DNA of 64,000 nt from Thermoanaerobacterium sp. PSU-2 (GTDB lineage Bacteria > Bacillota > Thermoanaerobacteria > Thermoanaerobacterales > Thermoanaerobacteraceae): the NCBI RefSeq assembly GCF_002102475.1, contig NZ_MSQD01000002.1, positions 124,001 to 188,000 of the forward strand. The letters run 5' to 3'. The position numbers and the translations under genes were made by a program. Shown here piece by piece: positions 57,087 through 64,000 of this stretch; positions within the stretch are counted from its first letter, which is position 1, and every line of letters starts with the position of its first letter. The notes below the pieces were generated by a model. That model saw nothing but the letters and a program-made list of their open reading frames with translations, did no database searches and was not told the origin of the DNA.

Positions 57087-59135
57087 TTAATTTAATATGA
57101 TTCCTTCTAATTTATCCTTAAATCGCTCTATCAATTCTGCTTTCATTTTACTATGCTTTTCAAAATTACCATCATCGCTTATAAATCTTTCTACAGCATT
57201 TTGAGCCAGTTTTAATGTTTCTATATCATCAAATAAATTGGCCAATTTAAGTTCAGGCAATCCATGTTGCTTTACTCCAAAAAATTCTCCTGGTCCCCTT
57301 ATCTCCAAATCTTTTTCTGCAATTTTAAAACCATCATTTGTTTCAGTCATCACCTTCAATCTTTTTTTGACAACATCGGAATATGAGTAAGCTATCAAAA
57401 TGCAATAAGATTGATATGACGATCTTCCTACACGTCCCCTTAATTGATGCAACTGAGCCAATCCAAATCTCTCTGCGTTTTCAATGACAATTACTGTTGC
57501 GTTTGGAACATTTACACCAACTTCAATAACTGTTGTAGAGACTAATATATCAATTTCCCCATCAACAAATTCACTCATCACTTTGTCCTTATCGCTTGAA
57601 TTCATTCCACCATGAACTAAGCCAACTCTAAAATCCTTAAAGACTCCCTTATAAATTTCTTCATAAACCACCTCTGCCGATTTTGCATATATAGTTTGTG
57701 AATCCTCTATAAGTGGACAAACTATGTAAGCTTGGTGTCCTTTTTTTATTTCATTTACGACGAATTTATAAGCCCTTTCTCTTAAAGCTCCACTTACTGC
57801 ATACGTTTCAACTTTCTTTCTTCCTGGAGGCAATTCGTCTATTATAGACATATCCAAATCTCCATAAAGCATTAATGCTAAAGTTCTTGGAATAGGCGTT
57901 GCTGTCATTACAAGAACATTCGTTTGATTGCCTTTATCTTTAAACACAGCTCTTTGGCGAACTCCAAATCTATGTTGTTCATCTGTTATTGCCAAACCTA
58001 AATTTTTAAACTGAACATTATCTTCAATTAAAGAATGTGTACCAACTAATACATCAATCTCACCATTTTTTACTTTCTCTATTATTAAATTTTTTCTTTT
58101 ATTGCTGATGCTTCCTGTCAACAATTCCGTTTTAATACCTAACTTATCATACAACTCTTTTAATGATAAATAGTGTTGTTTTGCAAGTATTTCTGTTGGC
58201 GCCAATATGGACGCCTGATATCCATTCTTTACTGCGACATACATTGCTGCCGCTGCTATAACCGTCTTTCCAGAGCCGACATCACCTTGTAAAAGTCTAT
58301 TCATCACTTTCCCTGAATACATATCATTTAAGATTTCGTTTAAAGCTTTATCCTGTGCTTTAGTAAGCTTAAATTTTAAATTGTCTAAGAATTCTCTTAA
58401 ATCTACACGTTTAAACTTTATGCCTGATTTATCAATATCATACCTATTTTTAATCAAATTTAACCCCAATTGCAAAATAAAAAATTCTTGAAATATAAGT
58501 CTATATTTAGCTCTCTCTAACATTTCTGATGACTCTGGAAAATGGATATTTTTTATGGCTTCTCTTATTCCCAATAAATTATATTCTGTCAAAAAATCCT
58601 CGTCGAAAATTTCCTCTATTTCATTTATATACTCTTTTAAAAGGCTATAAATTATATTTCTTAAAATCTTTTGACTTAATCCATCTGTCAACTTATATAT
58701 CGGCACAATTCGTCCTGCATTTAGATTTAAAACATCACTTTTATCCATAGTTGGGTTTTCCACGTACACTTGTCCATATTTATAGGAAACCTTGCCATTT
58801 ACTATATACTCTTCACCTAATTTGAAATTATTTTTAACGTACGGCTGGTTGTACCAAACAAGTTCTAAAGCCCCACTTCCATCTTTAACAGGTACTTTCG
58901 TGATTATTAGTCCCTTGATCCTATATTCTCTCGCTTTCCCTGCGATGTACGCTTTAAAAGTTTGCTTTTCACCAATCTTCAACATATCTATAGGAATTAT
59001 TTTCTCTCTGTCTTCATATTCTCTGGGATAATACTCCAATGCATCCTTTACAGTTTCAATACCAATTTTTTTAAGCAGTAATGCTCTCTTTGGACCAACA
59101 CCTTTTACATATTGTATTGGTTTTGAAAGATCCAT
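57087..59135 (-). CDS. recG: ATP-dependent DNA helicase RecG
   Basis: RecG remodels stalled replication forks and Holliday junctions. The 682 residues have the N-terminal wedge OB domain (about 40-160), Walker A LLQGDVGSGKTVIAA near 284, the DEQH box TDEQHRFG near 393, TATPIPRTLAL and QLRGRVGRS near 588. It lies 8 nt after fakA. Confidence 0.97.
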   Translation of the reverse strand: MDLSKPIQYVKGVGPKRALLLKKIGIETVKDALEYYPREYEDREKIIPIDMLKIGEKQTFKAYIAGKAREYRIKGLIITKVPVKDGSGALELVWYNQPYVKNNFKLGEEYIVNGKVSYKYGQVYVENPTMDKSDVLNLNAGRIVPIYKLTDGLSQKILRNIIYSLLKEYINEIEEIFDEDFLTEYNLLGIREAIKNIHFPESSEMLERAKYRLIFQEFFILQLGLNLIKNRYDIDKSGIKFKRVDLREFLDNLKFKLTKAQDKALNEILNDMYSGKVMNRLLQGDVGSGKTVIAAAAMYVAVKNGYQASILAPTEILAKQHYLSLKELYDKLGIKTELLTGSISNKRKNLIIEKVKNGEIDVLVGTHSLIEDNVQFKNLGLAITDEQHRFGVRQRAVFKDKGNQTNVLVMTATPIPRTLALMLYGDLDMSIIDELPPGRKKVETYAVSGALRERAYKFVVNEIKKGHQAYIVCPLIEDSQTIYAKSAEVVYEEIYKGVFKDFRVGLVHGGMNSSDKDKVMSEFVDGEIDILVSTTVIEVGVNVPNATVIVIENAERFGLAQLHQLRGRVGRSSYQSYCILIAYSYSDVVKKRLKVMTETNDGFKIAEKDLEIRGPGEFFGVKQHGLPELKLANLFDDIETLKLAQNAVERFISDDGNFEKHSKMKAELIERFKDKLEGIILN

Positions 59136-59143
59136 AAAATCAC

Positions 59144-60727
59144 CTATTCAATCGAAATCACATAATAGTATAGAAGCTGTCCGCCGTATTGGAGATCCAC
59201 ATCGCCATCAAATACTATGGTATTTAACAATTTTTTTGCATCTTCTTCTTCAACTTCTTTTCCATAATAAATGGTTATTATTGAAGTATCAGCAGAAACA
59301 GCATTTGACACTATTTGTCTTGCTACTTCATTGTAGTCAGTACCTTTATCTACAAATTGTCCATTTACAAATCCTAAAATTTCTCCAGTCTTGATTTCCA
59401 CTCCATCTAATACAGTATCTCTTATAGAATAAGTTATTTCTACCGTTGTAACCTTATCGATAGTATCATTTATATTTTTGATCGCATCATCTACGCTTGC
59501 ATTGACATCAAAGTTTATCATGGCACTTATAGCCTGATTAAAGCTGTAAGTATTTATGACATGCACATTTTTGTCTGATAAACTTTTAGCTTGTTCACAT
59601 GTCATAACTACATTTTTATTATTCGGAAAGACAATTATATTTTCTGCATTTATTTCTTTTAAGCCATTTAATATATCCAAAGCGCTGGGATTCATAGTTT
59701 GTCCACCATCTATTACGATATCACACCCCAAATCTTGAAACAAACTGCTTATCCCTTCACCTGGTGAAACAGCCAGAAAGCCATATTTTTTGGCATGAGT
59801 ATTTCTGTCTTTGTTTGATTCAAAAATCACATTTTCATGCTGTAGTTTCATATTGTCAATCTTGACTTTTACCAGTTCCCCATACTCTAAGCCTTTCTGC
59901 AATACTAGTCCAGGAGAATTAGTATGTATATGAACTTTTATTAAATCTTCATCTCCAACAACGATTATACTGTCACCAAAAGATTCAATTTCAGCTTTAA
60001 GCTTAGAAGAATTCTTAGATTTTGCATCAATAAGCATCTCCGTACAATAAGTAAACTTTATATCTGCAATATTACTTTCTTTTTTATGGATGTCTTCAAC
60101 AACATGCTGAACAGCTATCTCATGCCCTTTTATGGCTTCTAACATTCCTATTAGCATAAATAAAAAGCCTTGTCCACCAGAATCAACTACATTAGCTTGC
60201 TTTAACACCGGCAATAAGTCAGGCGTTCTTTTCACTGATTCTGAGGCAGCTTTTACAATCTTCTCCATAAAAATCTCAAAGTCATTAATAGAAGTTAGTT
60301 TCAAAGCCTCATTTGCACAATCTCTTACTACAGTCAGAATAGTACCTTCCGTAGGTTTCATAACTGCCTTATATGCAATCGCTGAACCAGCATTTAAAGC
60401 TTCAGCAAAATCTTTTGTCGTGATTTCATCATGGTTCAAAAGGCTTTTGGCAAATCCCCTAATTATTTGAGATAAAATCACCCCTGAATTTCCTTTGGCA
60501 CCTAAGAGAGCACCTCTGGAAAGGTTATTTAGAACTTCATTCATATCATCAGAGGCTTTTTCCATTTCTTTAACAGCAAAATCTAATGTATGAGCCATGT
60601 TAGAACCTGTATCACCATCTGGAACAGGAAAGACATTTAATTTATTTACTTCATCTGATTTATTTATTAAGTACTGGGATCCAGCCTTAAACATGCGTTT
60701 TAAAGTATTAACATCTAAGCGATCCAA
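59144..60727 (-). CDS. fakA: Fatty acid kinase catalytic subunit FakA (DAK/YloV family)
   Basis: FakA phosphorylates fatty acids bound to FakB. The 527 residues have the DhaL/Dak2-type N-terminal kinase domain with NVFPVPDGDTGSNMAHTL near 32-49, GAKGNSGVILSQ near 87 and VVDSGGQGFLFM near 190. The middle and C-terminal DegV-like FakB-binding domain follows. I chose the TTG at 60727 because AGGAGG sits eight bases upstream. It follows asp23 by 13 nt. Older annotation calls it dihydroxyacetone kinase-like. Confidence 0.92.
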   Translation of the reverse strand: MDRLDVNTLKRMFKAGSQYLINKSDEVNKLNVFPVPDGDTGSNMAHTLDFAVKEMEKASDDMNEVLNNLSRGALLGAKGNSGVILSQIIRGFAKSLLNHDEITTKDFAEALNAGSAIAYKAVMKPTEGTILTVVRDCANEALKLTSINDFEIFMEKIVKAASESVKRTPDLLPVLKQANVVDSGGQGFLFMLIGMLEAIKGHEIAVQHVVEDIHKKESNIADIKFTYCTEMLIDAKSKNSSKLKAEIESFGDSIIVVGDEDLIKVHIHTNSPGLVLQKGLEYGELVKVKIDNMKLQHENVIFESNKDRNTHAKKYGFLAVSPGEGISSLFQDLGCDIVIDGGQTMNPSALDILNGLKEINAENIIVFPNNKNVVMTCEQAKSLSDKNVHVINTYSFNQAISAMINFDVNASVDDAIKNINDTIDKVTTVEITYSIRDTVLDGVEIKTGEILGFVNGQFVDKGTDYNEVARQIVSNAVSADTSIITIYYGKEVEEEDAKKLLNTIVFDGDVDLQYGGQLLYYYVISIE

Positions 60728-60740
60728 CCGTTTTTCCTCC

Positions 60741-61091
60741 TCAAAAATCAACTTTTATGCTTTGTACATTTACAACGATATTTTTAACATTAACACCTGT
60801 ATATGTCTCTATAGTGTATTTGACTTTTTCAATGATATTTGCAGCAACTGTCTTAATGTTGACTCCATATTCAACAACAATGTACAAATCTATAACAATA
60901 CCGTCTTCATCATATGCAACCTTTATGCCTTTACCTGACTGCTCATTTTTGAAAAGCTCTATAAGCCCGTCAGGTCCACGTTTTCCTAAGCCCACTATGC
61001 CATAACATTCAGATGTGGCATAACTAGCCATAGATGCAATTACGTCTGCAGAAATATCTATTTTCCCTAAATTATTTTTTGTTTGCTCCAT
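60741..61091 (-). CDS. Asp23/Gls24 family envelope stress protein
   Basis: Asp23-family proteins are abundant cytoplasmic or membrane-attached proteins of Gram-positive cells. The 116 residues include KIDISADVIASMASYATSEC and CYGIVGL, DLYIVVEYGVNIKTVAANII and the C-terminal VNIVVQSI-type tail (here NIVVNVQSIKV). It heads the asp23-fakA-recG run, as yloU-yloV does in Bacillus. Molecular role is unclear. Confidence 0.92.
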   Translation of the reverse strand: MEQTKNNLGKIDISADVIASMASYATSECYGIVGLGKRGPDGLIELFKNEQSGKGIKVAYDEDGIVIDLYIVVEYGVNIKTVAANIIEKVKYTIETYTGVNVKNIVVNVQSIKVDF

Positions 61092-61116
61092 TTTTAAAAC
61101 CTCCTATTATAATTAT

Positions 61117-61145
61117 ATTTTACCTTATCCAAATTAAATCATCAA
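61117..61145 (-). promoter_or_regulatory. Candidate promoter of asp23-fakA-recG-degV
   Basis: On the minus strand TTGATG (61145-61140), 17 nt and TAAAAT (61122-61117) lie 26 nt before the asp23 start. Nine of twelve consensus bases match. Confidence 0.55.
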
Positions 61146-61272
61146 TAAAGAAAAAAATTGTTATATTTTAAGCTAATGCAAATTTTAATTAAAAAGTATT
61201 TACAGCATTAAAATATAATGTTAAAATATCATTGTTGTGTGGATATAATAAAAGAGTGTGTAATTATTTTTC

Positions 61273-61301
61273 TTGAAGTCTATTAATTTTTTTGCTAAAA
61301 T
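61273..61301 (+). promoter_or_regulatory. Candidate promoter of rpmB
   Basis: TTGAAG (61273-61278), 17 nt and TAAAAT (61296-61301) lie 30 nt before the rpmB start. A further TATAAT at 61244-61249 in the same gap has a weaker -35 partner. The 240-nt gap between asp23 and rpmB holds only these promoter-like signals. Confidence 0.55.
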
Positions 61302-61331
61302 GTTAGTGTTGACAAAGAGGAGGTGCACATG

Positions 61332-61520
61332 ATGAGAAAATGTGAAGTATGCGGAAAAACTCCAATGGCGGGATATCAATACAGCCATTCCCACAGAAAA
61401 TCAATCAAAAAATGGCAGCCAAACTTAAAGCGTGTTAAAGCCATAGTGGACGGTACACCTGTAAGATTGAATGTTTGTACAAAATGCTTAAGATCAGGAA
61501 GAGTTAAGAGAGCCATATAA
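61332..61520 (+). CDS. rpmB: 50S ribosomal protein L28
   Basis: L28 is a large-subunit protein. The 62 residues begin RKCEVCGKTPMAGYQYSHSH and keep two cysteine pairs (CEVC, CTKC), so this is the zinc-binding C+ form. Two ATGs follow AGGAGG; I chose the second (spacing 8 nt), matching family N-termini. It stands alone on the plus strand, divergent from asp23. Confidence 0.97.
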   Translation: MRKCEVCGKTPMAGYQYSHSHRKSIKKWQPNLKRVKAIVDGTPVRLNVCTKCLRSGRVKRAI

Positions 61521-61527
61521 AGAAAGA

Positions 61528-61556
61528 CGTGCATATATGCACGCTTTTTATTTTTT
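61528..61556 (+). terminator. Terminator after rpmB
   Basis: A perfect 16-nt palindrome (61528-61543) forms a 6-bp stem with a TATA loop and is followed by GCTTTTTATTTTTT. The T-tract lies over the end of the convergent spoVM-like gene. Confidence 0.85.
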
Positions 61557-61640
61557 GCTCTTAGCAAATGACGACAAAATTTTTTTTATAAAATCAGGAA
61601 TTCTAATGTAGTATATTTTAGGTTCCTTTTTTTTACTCAT
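61548..61640 (-). CDS. spoVM: SpoVM-like small sporulation peptide
   Basis: SpoVM is a tiny amphipathic helix that recognises the convex forespore membrane and anchors the SpoIVA coat base. The 30-codon frame reads MSKKKEPKIYYIRIPDFIKKILSSF, then AKSKK. Its KIYYIRIPDFI aligns with KFYTIKLPKFL of the Bacillus protein, including the helix-breaking Pro. The ATG at 61640 has GGGGG six bases upstream. Location between rpmB and thiN is exactly that of Bacillus spoVM. The N-terminal KKKEP extension is unusual. Confidence 0.85.
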   Translation of the reverse strand: MSKKKEPKIYYIRIPDFIKKILSSFAKSKK

Positions 61641-61682
61641 ATGCATCCCCCTTTATCCTTTTACTTCTAAACTATTTATCTA

Positions 61683-61868
61683 CTATTTGAAATATGCATT
61701 AATAAAATAACCAATCATTATTACAGCAAATCCTAAAAGTATCATCCACAGCCAACTTGGTATGTACAATACAATTATAAATATTCCAAGCGAAATTATA
61801 ATATATCCAATTGAATAATTCAGTTTTTTATTTAATATTCTAATTTTTCTATAAATTTTATTCCACAT
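61683..61868 (-). CDS. Two-span small membrane protein between thiN and spoVM
   Basis: I recognise no named family. The 61 residues have a basic head (NKIYRKIRILNKKLNY) and two closely spaced hydrophobic segments (about 19-35 and 38-58) joined by IPSWLWM. AAGGAG lies nine bases before the ATG. The gene is between thiN and the spoVM-like gene on the same strand. A sporulation role is suggested by position only. The preceding hairpin could mask its ribosome site. Confidence 0.7.
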   Translation of the reverse strand: MWNKIYRKIRILNKKLNYSIGYIIISLGIFIIVLYIPSWLWMILLGFAVIMIGYFINAYFK

Positions 61869-61877
61869 AAAAATCCA

Positions 61878-61909
61878 CTCCTTTCTTTCAATATTTTATT
61901 CGAAAGGAG
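61878..61909 (-). promoter_or_regulatory. Possible ribosome-site-masking hairpin before the 61-residue gene
   Basis: CTCCTTTC (61909-61902, minus strand) is complementary to GAAAGGAG (61885-61878), which contains the ribosome site of the small membrane-protein gene. In a read-through transcript from thiN the site would be paired in an 8-bp stem with a 16-nt loop. Confidence 0.45.
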
Positions 61910-61920
61910 CAGATTTTGTG

Positions 61921-62556
61921 CTAATCTTTAGATTTTATCACAAGCAAATAACCACTATTTATCTTTATCTTAATCTTACTATCTGTAAATACATTGCTAA
62001 TCCCATAAGGCATCTCTAAAGACATATCTTGACCAGATAAAGGATAAAACAACCCTTCAGTGTAAATCCCTCTAACGTCTAAACTGTACGGAATCAATGA
62101 AACTACATCACCTGATTTGCCTTCCAATTCGATAAAATCATCAATAAGATAAACTTCATTTTTTTCGCTCAAAATTTTTCCCTTTATTTTTCTCTTAAGA
62201 AGGTACAATAAAAGCGACAAATTTGCTAATGAATGATCAAATCTACTTCCTATCGTCGCTAAATACACGATCTCATTAGCTCCTATGTCTATAGCCTTTA
62301 TCGTTGCAAGTTGACTATCCGTCTCGTCTTTCATAGTAGGATGTTTTTCAATGATTACACCTTGTTGCAAATAATAATCTATAATTTTATCATCCGCTGA
62401 ATCCAAATCACCTACGATGTAATTTGGCATTATGCCTAATTTGTAAGCTATATTAGCTCCACCATCCGCACAGATTACCACGTCGCATTCATCGATTGCT
62501 TTTTTAAAATAGTTGGAATCTTTAAATTCTCCATTTGAGATAATACAAACCTTCAT
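61921..62556 (-). CDS. thiN: Thiamine pyrophosphokinase
   Basis: ThiN transfers pyrophosphate from ATP to thiamine. The 211 residues have VVICADGGANIAYKLGI near 25, the acidic YIVGDLDSADD near 46, KDETDSQLATIKAI near 76 and GSRFDHSLANLSLL near 103. The ATG overlaps the rpe stop by 4 nt. The order rsgA-rpe-thiN-spoVM matches Bacillus. Confidence 0.96.
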   Translation of the reverse strand: MKVCIISNGEFKDSNYFKKAIDECDVVICADGGANIAYKLGIMPNYIVGDLDSADDKIIDYYLQQGVIIEKHPTMKDETDSQLATIKAIDIGANEIVYLATIGSRFDHSLANLSLLLYLLKRKIKGKILSEKNEVYLIDDFIELEGKSGDVVSLIPYSLDVRGIYTEGLFYPLSGQDMSLEMPYGISNVFTDSKIKIKINSGYLLVIKSKD

Positions 62557-63206
62557 TTTAGTGCTGCCTCTCTAAGTTTTTTTAAATTTTCACCAGGATC
62601 TCCATTGGCAAATATAAACGAACCAGCCACAATCACATCAGCTCCAGCCAAAACTACATCCTTTATATTATCAATATTAATACCTCCATCAACTTCTATC
62701 TTAAAATTCAATCCCTTTTCATTTCTAATTGATGCTAATTCTCGAATTTTTTCATACATGCCATCTATAAATACTTGCCCTCCAAAACCAGGGTTTACAG
62801 TCATAATCAACACCATATCAACTGATGACAATACATATCTTAATGTATCTAAAGATGTAGCAGGGTTTAGTGCCACGCTTGCATTTATACCCATTGACTT
62901 TATCAATTGCAAAGTTCTGTCTAGATGTACACATGCTTCCTGATGTACTGTTATATTTTTGGCTCCAGCATCGACAAATTCTTTTACGTATTTGTCAGGC
63001 TCTTCTATCATTAAATGAACGTCAAATGGAATCTTGGTTTTGCCTTTTAAAGCATTTAATACCAATGGTCCAATCGTTATATTAGGGACAAAATGCCCAT
63101 CCATAATATCTATATGCAAATACTCGGGTTTCTCTACTTCAACTTTTCGTATATCAGATAACAAATTTCCAAAGTCAGCCGATAAAATCGACGGAGAAAT
63201 TTCCAT
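62553..63206 (-). CDS. rpe: Ribulose-phosphate 3-epimerase
   Basis: Rpe interconverts ribulose-5-P and xylulose-5-P. The 217 residues show ISPSILSADFGNL, YLHIDIMDGHFVPNITIGP, DVHLMIEEPDKYV, VNPGFGGQ and EVDGGIN, all active-site elements of the barrel. It lies 2 nt after rsgA. Confidence 0.98.
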   Translation of the reverse strand: MEISPSILSADFGNLLSDIRKVEVEKPEYLHIDIMDGHFVPNITIGPLVLNALKGKTKIPFDVHLMIEEPDKYVKEFVDAGAKNITVHQEACVHLDRTLQLIKSMGINASVALNPATSLDTLRYVLSSVDMVLIMTVNPGFGGQVFIDGMYEKIRELASIRNEKGLNFKIEVDGGINIDNIKDVVLAGADVIVAGSFIFANGDPGENLKKLREAALK

Positions 63207-63208
63207 TA

Positions 63209-64000
63209 TTAATATTTCCTCCTTCTGTTCGCTTTTAGTTCATTATATAAACTTAAATAATTTGAGTACCTTGTTCTATCAATCATCCCACTCTCAACAG
63301 CACTTTTAACTCCACAATCAGGTTCATTAATATGTAAGCACGAATTAAATCTACATTCTGTTTCAAAGACTTGAAAATCTTTATAAAAATTTTTGAGATT
63401 TTTTTCATCAATATCAAGATTTAGAGAGGTAAAGCCAGGCGTATCCAATACATAGCCACCATCAATAGGTATTAACTCCACATTTCTTGTCGTATGCTTT
63501 CCTCTATTAAGCTTTTCACTTAAATCTCCAATCTCTTGCCTTTCATGCCCATGAATACAATTTATCAAAGAAGATTTTCCTACGCCAGATGGACCTGTAA
63601 AAAAAGAAGTTTTACCTTTTAGAATTGTTTTTAACTTGTCGATTCCAATGTTATCGTATTTGGAAGTAGTAATCACTTCGTACCCTAATTTTTTATATGT
63701 ATTGTATATTGGCATGTATTCATCTTCATTAACTAAATCAACCTTATTTATGCAGATGATGGGATTTATCTCGTTTACTTCAGTTAATATTATCATTTTA
63801 TCAAGCTGCAATCTGTTTAAATCAGGATTAACTATCGAAAAAGTAATTATTGCTTGATCTACATTTGACACAGGTGGCCTTACTAATTGGTTTTTCCTGT
63901 CATGTATATTCACTATGAATCCATCTTTTAAATTTTGTGATTCGACATCAACGTAGTCTCCAACAATAGGTATAATATTGGAAATTCTAAATTTACCACG
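63209..64000 (-). CDS. rsgA: Ribosome small subunit-dependent GTPase RsgA (5' end outside window)
   Basis: RsgA checks late 30S assembly. The visible 263 codons start inside the N-terminal OB domain (NIIPIVGDYVDVE) and continue into the circularly permuted GTPase core: G4 NKVDL, then P-loop FFTGPSGVGKSSLINC, then G3 DTPGFTSL. A C-terminal zinc knuckle follows (CRFNSCLHINEPDC). The frame is open to the window edge in the family-matching frame. A GTG at 63913 is internal and not the start. Confidence 0.96.
   Translation of the reverse strand, partial: RGKFRISNIIPIVGDYVDVESQNLKDGFIVNIHDRKNQLVRPPVSNVDQAIITFSIVNPDLNRLQLDKMIILTEVNEINPIICINKVDLVNEDEYMPIYNTYKKLGYEVITTSKYDNIGIDKLKTILKGKTSFFTGPSGVGKSSLINCIHGHERQEIGDLSEKLNRGKHTTRNVELIPIDGGYVLDTPGFTSLNLDIDEKNLKNFYKDFQVFETECRFNSCLHINEPDCGVKSAVESGMIDRTRYSNYLSLYNELKANRRRKY

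Noticed and set aside
61644..61646. Upstream ATG as start of the SpoVM-like gene
   Set aside because: It directly abuts the GGGGG ribosome site; the ATG two codons later has proper spacing.
63911..63913. GTG as the start of rsgA
   Set aside because: The upstream codons to the window edge continue the RsgA OB-domain sequence in the same frame.
1..64000. An undescribed defence, secretion or biosynthetic system
   Set aside because: Nearly every gene belongs to a known core family in expected synteny. There is no unexplained multi-gene block, nor a change in base composition that I could see by eye.

Overview
The window is about 64 kb of AT-rich DNA (roughly one third G+C by eye) packed with housekeeping genes, almost all on the minus strand. 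The gene set and order are those of a spore-forming, flagellated, low-G+C Firmicute. SpoVS, YlbJ, a SpoVM-like peptide, alpha/beta-type SASPs, CodY, FapR, HslUV and a fla/che operon ending flhB-flhA-flhF-flhG are all present. Protein style and the pta-ackA acetate pathway suggest Thermoanaerobacterales, probably Thermoanaerobacterium or a close relative; this placement is inferred from remembered families, not from a search. I saw no rRNA, tRNA, CRISPR array, prophage or insertion sequence, and no gene-free stretch longer than about 250 bases.

Layout, from high to low coordinate along the minus strand. (1) 64000-61548: rsgA (cut by the window edge), rpe, thiN, a 61-residue membrane protein and a 30-residue SpoVM-like gene, facing rpmB on the plus strand. 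(2) 61145-55303: asp23, fakA, recG and degV, then two almost identical SASP copies, one frameshifted, then a possible 36-codon ORF. (3) 55286-53777: rsmD, coaD and a coiled-coil protein, which meets the plus-strand pair tmcAL and ylbJ end to end. (4) 51204-48238: pta-ackA, then a DUF177 protein with rpmF. (5) 48203-39592: the FapR-type lipid operon fapR-plsX-fabH-fabK-fabD-fabG-acpP-fabF, continuing into rnc and an Elp3-like radical SAM gene. (6) 39568-34636: spoVS with a sigma-H-like promoter, then smc and ftsY. (7) 34631-27294: ylxM-ffh-rpsP-khpA-rimM-trmD-rplS, then rbgA, comM and trpS. (8) rnhB and yraN on the plus strand (26203-27304), overlapping trpS tail to tail. (9) 26091-20117: dprA, topA, hslV, hslU, codY. 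(10) 19893-1: one long flagellar/chemotaxis operon from flgB to flhG, cut by the window edge.

The genes form a few working groups: flagellar basal body and export gate; co-translational protein targeting (Ffh, FtsY, YlxM) with ribosome and tRNA maturation (RimM, TrmD, RbgA, RsgA, RsmD, TmcAL, Rnc); fatty-acid synthesis under FapR plus a possible fatty-acid salvage kinase (FakA with a DegV protein) feeding phosphatidic acid synthesis with PlsX; acetate formation; and sporulation. I found no convincing undescribed multi-gene system. The most useful observations are small: the SASP pair with a 1-nt frameshift and signs of gene conversion, a hidden SpoVM-like gene, dyads in likely CodY and FapR control regions, a perfect intercistronic palindrome beside acpP, and hairpins that would mask ribosome sites in read-through transcripts.

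About a quarter of the genes start with TTG or GTG. I moved many starts downstream of the longest reading frame to fit the ribosome-binding site.
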